A stretch of DNA of 64,000 nt from Pseudoalteromonas sp. S2755. GTDB lineage: Bacteria; Pseudomonadota; Gammaproteobacteria; Enterobacterales; Alteromonadaceae. The notes under the pieces are model-generated. The model was given only the letters and a program-made list of their open reading frames with translations. It had not been told where the DNA came from and searched no databases. Below are positions 62,302-64,000 of this stretch, one piece after another. How positions within the stretch are numbered: position 1 is the first letter of the stretch; each line of letters begins with the position of its first letter. A program made the position numbers and the translations under genes. Location of the stretch: assembly GCF_005886535.1 (NCBI RefSeq), contig NZ_PNDS01000055.1:1-64000 (forward strand), written 5' to 3'.

Positions 62302-64000
62302 ATGAGAACAATCATTAAATACTTTTCAGTTTGGTGTGTGTTAACCCTAACAGCGACAGGCTGTGGCGGTGGCAGTGCGCAAGAAACTGAAGTCGCACCA
62401 ACTAATCAGCATGCCACTGATAACACAGAAATTACCGAACCATCGCAACCTATTGCAGTGGATAATGTGTTTGCAACACCACAAAGTACGGCCTCGTTTT
62501 TACACCAAACGACTTTTGGCGCTACACCACAACAGCTCAACACACTTGTCGGCACATCTGCCTCTAAATGGTTCATAGACCAAATAGCACTAAAACCAAG
62601 CTTGAAAATGAGCTCAGTTGCAAAATATACCCCCGAAGATGGCGGTTTTAATACGCTCTTCGTAGAGTCAACAAGTATTGGGTTTTGGCAAGATGCCATC
62701 ACTGGCGAAGATCAGTTGCGTCAGCGAGTAGCTTTCGCTTTATCTGAGATTTTGGTGGTTTCTAATGCCGGTGGTGACGAACTCACTGACATCCCAGCAG
62801 CAGTAGCACGATTTCAAGATATACTCATCGAACACGCCTTTGGCAATTATCGAGAACTGATTGAGGCAGTGACTTATTCACCCGCGATGGGAACTTACTT
62901 AACATATTTAGGAAATCAAAAGGGAGACGAGCAAACAGGCAGGATGCCTGATGAGAATTATGCTCGGGAGATCTTACAGCTCTTCACTTTGGGTCTTGTT
63001 GAGTTAAACCCAGACGGTAGCGAGAAACGCGATCGCAATGACCAAGCCATTGAGTTGTATACCAATAAAGATATTACTGGCCTTGCCCGTGTTTTTACTG
63101 GGTTAGTGCTTGATGAGTCAGGCGCCGAACAAGCCGCTCAAGAGGAGTACGCGCTACCTATGGTCGGAGATCCTGAACTACACTCGACTAAAGCCAAATC
63201 CTTTTTAGGCTACACCATAGCCGCTGGCACCGATGTCAACCAATCAATCACGCTCGCATTAGATCATATCTTTTCGCATTCTAATGTTGGCCCATTTGTG
63301 GTTAAACAGTTAATCCAACGTTTAGTAACATCAAACCCTTCACCTAGCTATGTTGCTAGGGCAGTAGAAAGCTTTGATTCTGGTAGCTACGTATTGCCCG
63401 ATGGTACCAAAGTGGGTGCTAACCAACGGGGCGACTTAACCGCAACGATTGCTGCAATTATCTTTGATAAAGAAGCAAGAAGCGAGAAAACAGCGCGCAG
63501 TGGCAAGTTAAGAGAGCCAATATTACGATTTACGCAGTGGGCACGAGCCTTTGAGGTAAAAAATATTACACCTGAGTATCAAGAGCCACTATGGGATACT
63601 CGTTCAGCAAACGCGTTAAATCAACACCCCTATCGTTCAAGTAGCGTATTTAACTTTTTTCGCCCGGGTTACAGTGCACCAGGAACGCTAATATCGCAAA
63701 ATCAACTGGTTGCACCTGAATTCCAAATTACCAACGCCTCGTCAATTCCGGGTTATATTAACTTTATGACCTATTATATTTTTGGCTATCAACAAGATGT
63801 TGATGTAGCTGATTTACAAGCAGATTATAACGCCGAAAATATACCGCTTGATGCTCGTCAAGCTGTATATAGCTTTCTTGCAGACTATGAATACGAACTT
63901 ACTTTGGCAGATGACCCAAAAGCGCTATTGGCTCATTTAAACCTACTCCTAAGCGCAGATCAGCTCACTGAGCATACAGTGAATAAGATCACCCAAATTC
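62302..64000 (+). CDS. DUF1800 lipoprotein, truncated by the window end
   Basis: At least 566 residues, frame open to the last base; no stop in the window. Lipoprotein signal with lipobox ATGC (Cys21, TGCGGG). DUF1800 features: ASFLHQTTFGATPQQLNTL, WLID-like KWFIDQIAL, LRQRVAFALSEILVVS, TYLTYLGNQKGD, MPDENYAREILQLFTLGLVELNPDG, TGLARVFTGLV, VVKQLIQRLVTSNPSPSYVARA and RSSSVFNFFRPGY. The family is usually paired with a DUF1501 protein downstream and is of unknown function, often envelope-associated. Carries the 17-bp element of the neighbouring two-component system in its promoter region. Confidence 0.88.
   Translation, partial: MRTIIKYFSVWCVLTLTATGCGGGSAQETEVAPTNQHATDNTEITEPSQPIAVDNVFATPQSTASFLHQTTFGATPQQLNTLVGTSASKWFIDQIALKPSLKMSSVAKYTPEDGGFNTLFVESTSIGFWQDAITGEDQLRQRVAFALSEILVVSNAGGDELTDIPAAVARFQDILIEHAFGNYRELIEAVTYSPAMGTYLTYLGNQKGDEQTGRMPDENYAREILQLFTLGLVELNPDGSEKRDRNDQAIELYTNKDITGLARVFTGLVLDESGAEQAAQEEYALPMVGDPELHSTKAKSFLGYTIAAGTDVNQSITLALDHIFSHSNVGPFVVKQLIQRLVTSNPSPSYVARAVESFDSGSYVLPDGTKVGANQRGDLTATIAAIIFDKEARSEKTARSGKLREPILRFTQWARAFEVKNITPEYQEPLWDTRSANALNQHPYRSSSVFNFFRPGYSAPGTLISQNQLVAPEFQITNASSIPGYINFMTYYIFGYQQDVDVADLQADYNAENIPLDARQAVYSFLADYEYELTLADDPKALLAHLNLLLSADQLTEHTVNKITQI

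Noticed and set aside
1-64000. CRISPR arrays, tRNA, rRNA, phage or insertion sequences
   Set aside because: Looked for regular repeats, cloverleaf-like and rRNA stretches, and transposase motifs on both strands; none seen.

Overview
The window looks like chromosomal DNA from a marine gammaproteobacterium of the Alteromonadales, most like Pseudoalteromonas. This is inferred from gene content: TyrR, OmpW, MipA/OmpV with DUF3019, cryptochrome-DASH next to an iron-sulfur photolyase, a GH18 chitinase with chitin-binding modules, and small peptides with an '...TPNxAGG' leader. The DNA is AT-rich. I see no rRNA, tRNA, CRISPR array, prophage or intact insertion sequence.

Layout. 1-5.4 kb: delta-class carbonic anhydrase, a globin-like protein without the usual haem ligand, a small lipoprotein and two overlapping photolyase-family genes. 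5.4-16.1 kb: DUF3019/MipA pair, a secreted phospholipase C/P1-like protein with a parvulin-like chaperone and a membrane partner, small heat-shock protein, DapE, OmpW, a thioesterase and TyrR.

16.4-34.9 kb holds the most striking feature. Seven co-directional genes, mostly overlapping, lie behind one good sigma-70-type promoter. They encode a CapA-like lipoprotein, a CHASE2-like membrane protein, a very large CapC/PgsC-like protein, a single-pass periplasmic protein, a small secreted protein resembling poly-gamma-glutamate hydrolases, a 1407-residue protein ending in a probable outer-membrane beta-barrel, and a 1354-residue protein whose C-terminal half is a CapB/PgsB-type Mur-ligase-like amide ligase. 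I read this as an envelope-spanning, Gram-negative version of the poly-gamma-glutamate capsule machinery, with synthesis, export and trimming in one operon. The polymer is not known.

35-44 kb: nitronate monooxygenase, a CDP-glycerol transferase-like protein, three small orphan peptide genes that look like lanthipeptide-type precursors (two too short for routine gene calling), a glyoxalase-like protein, a modular chitinase, an MFS transporter and a LysR regulator broken by loss of one CCAG repeat unit. 44-50.6 kb: quinone reductase-like flavoprotein, AraC regulator, DUF2306 protein, an esterase facing a truncated esterase relic, and DUF808. 50.7-58.4 kb: DUF2207, a three-gene MerC/DUF1826/endonuclease-phosphatase operon behind a probable Zur box, a small membrane protein, a Crp/Fnr regulator, a DUF4440 protein and an EAL phosphodiesterase. 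58.5-64 kb: an ABC1 kinase, a two-component system and a DUF1800 lipoprotein running off the end. A 17-bp palindromic element lies upstream of both the two-component operon and the DUF1800 gene and may be the response-regulator site.
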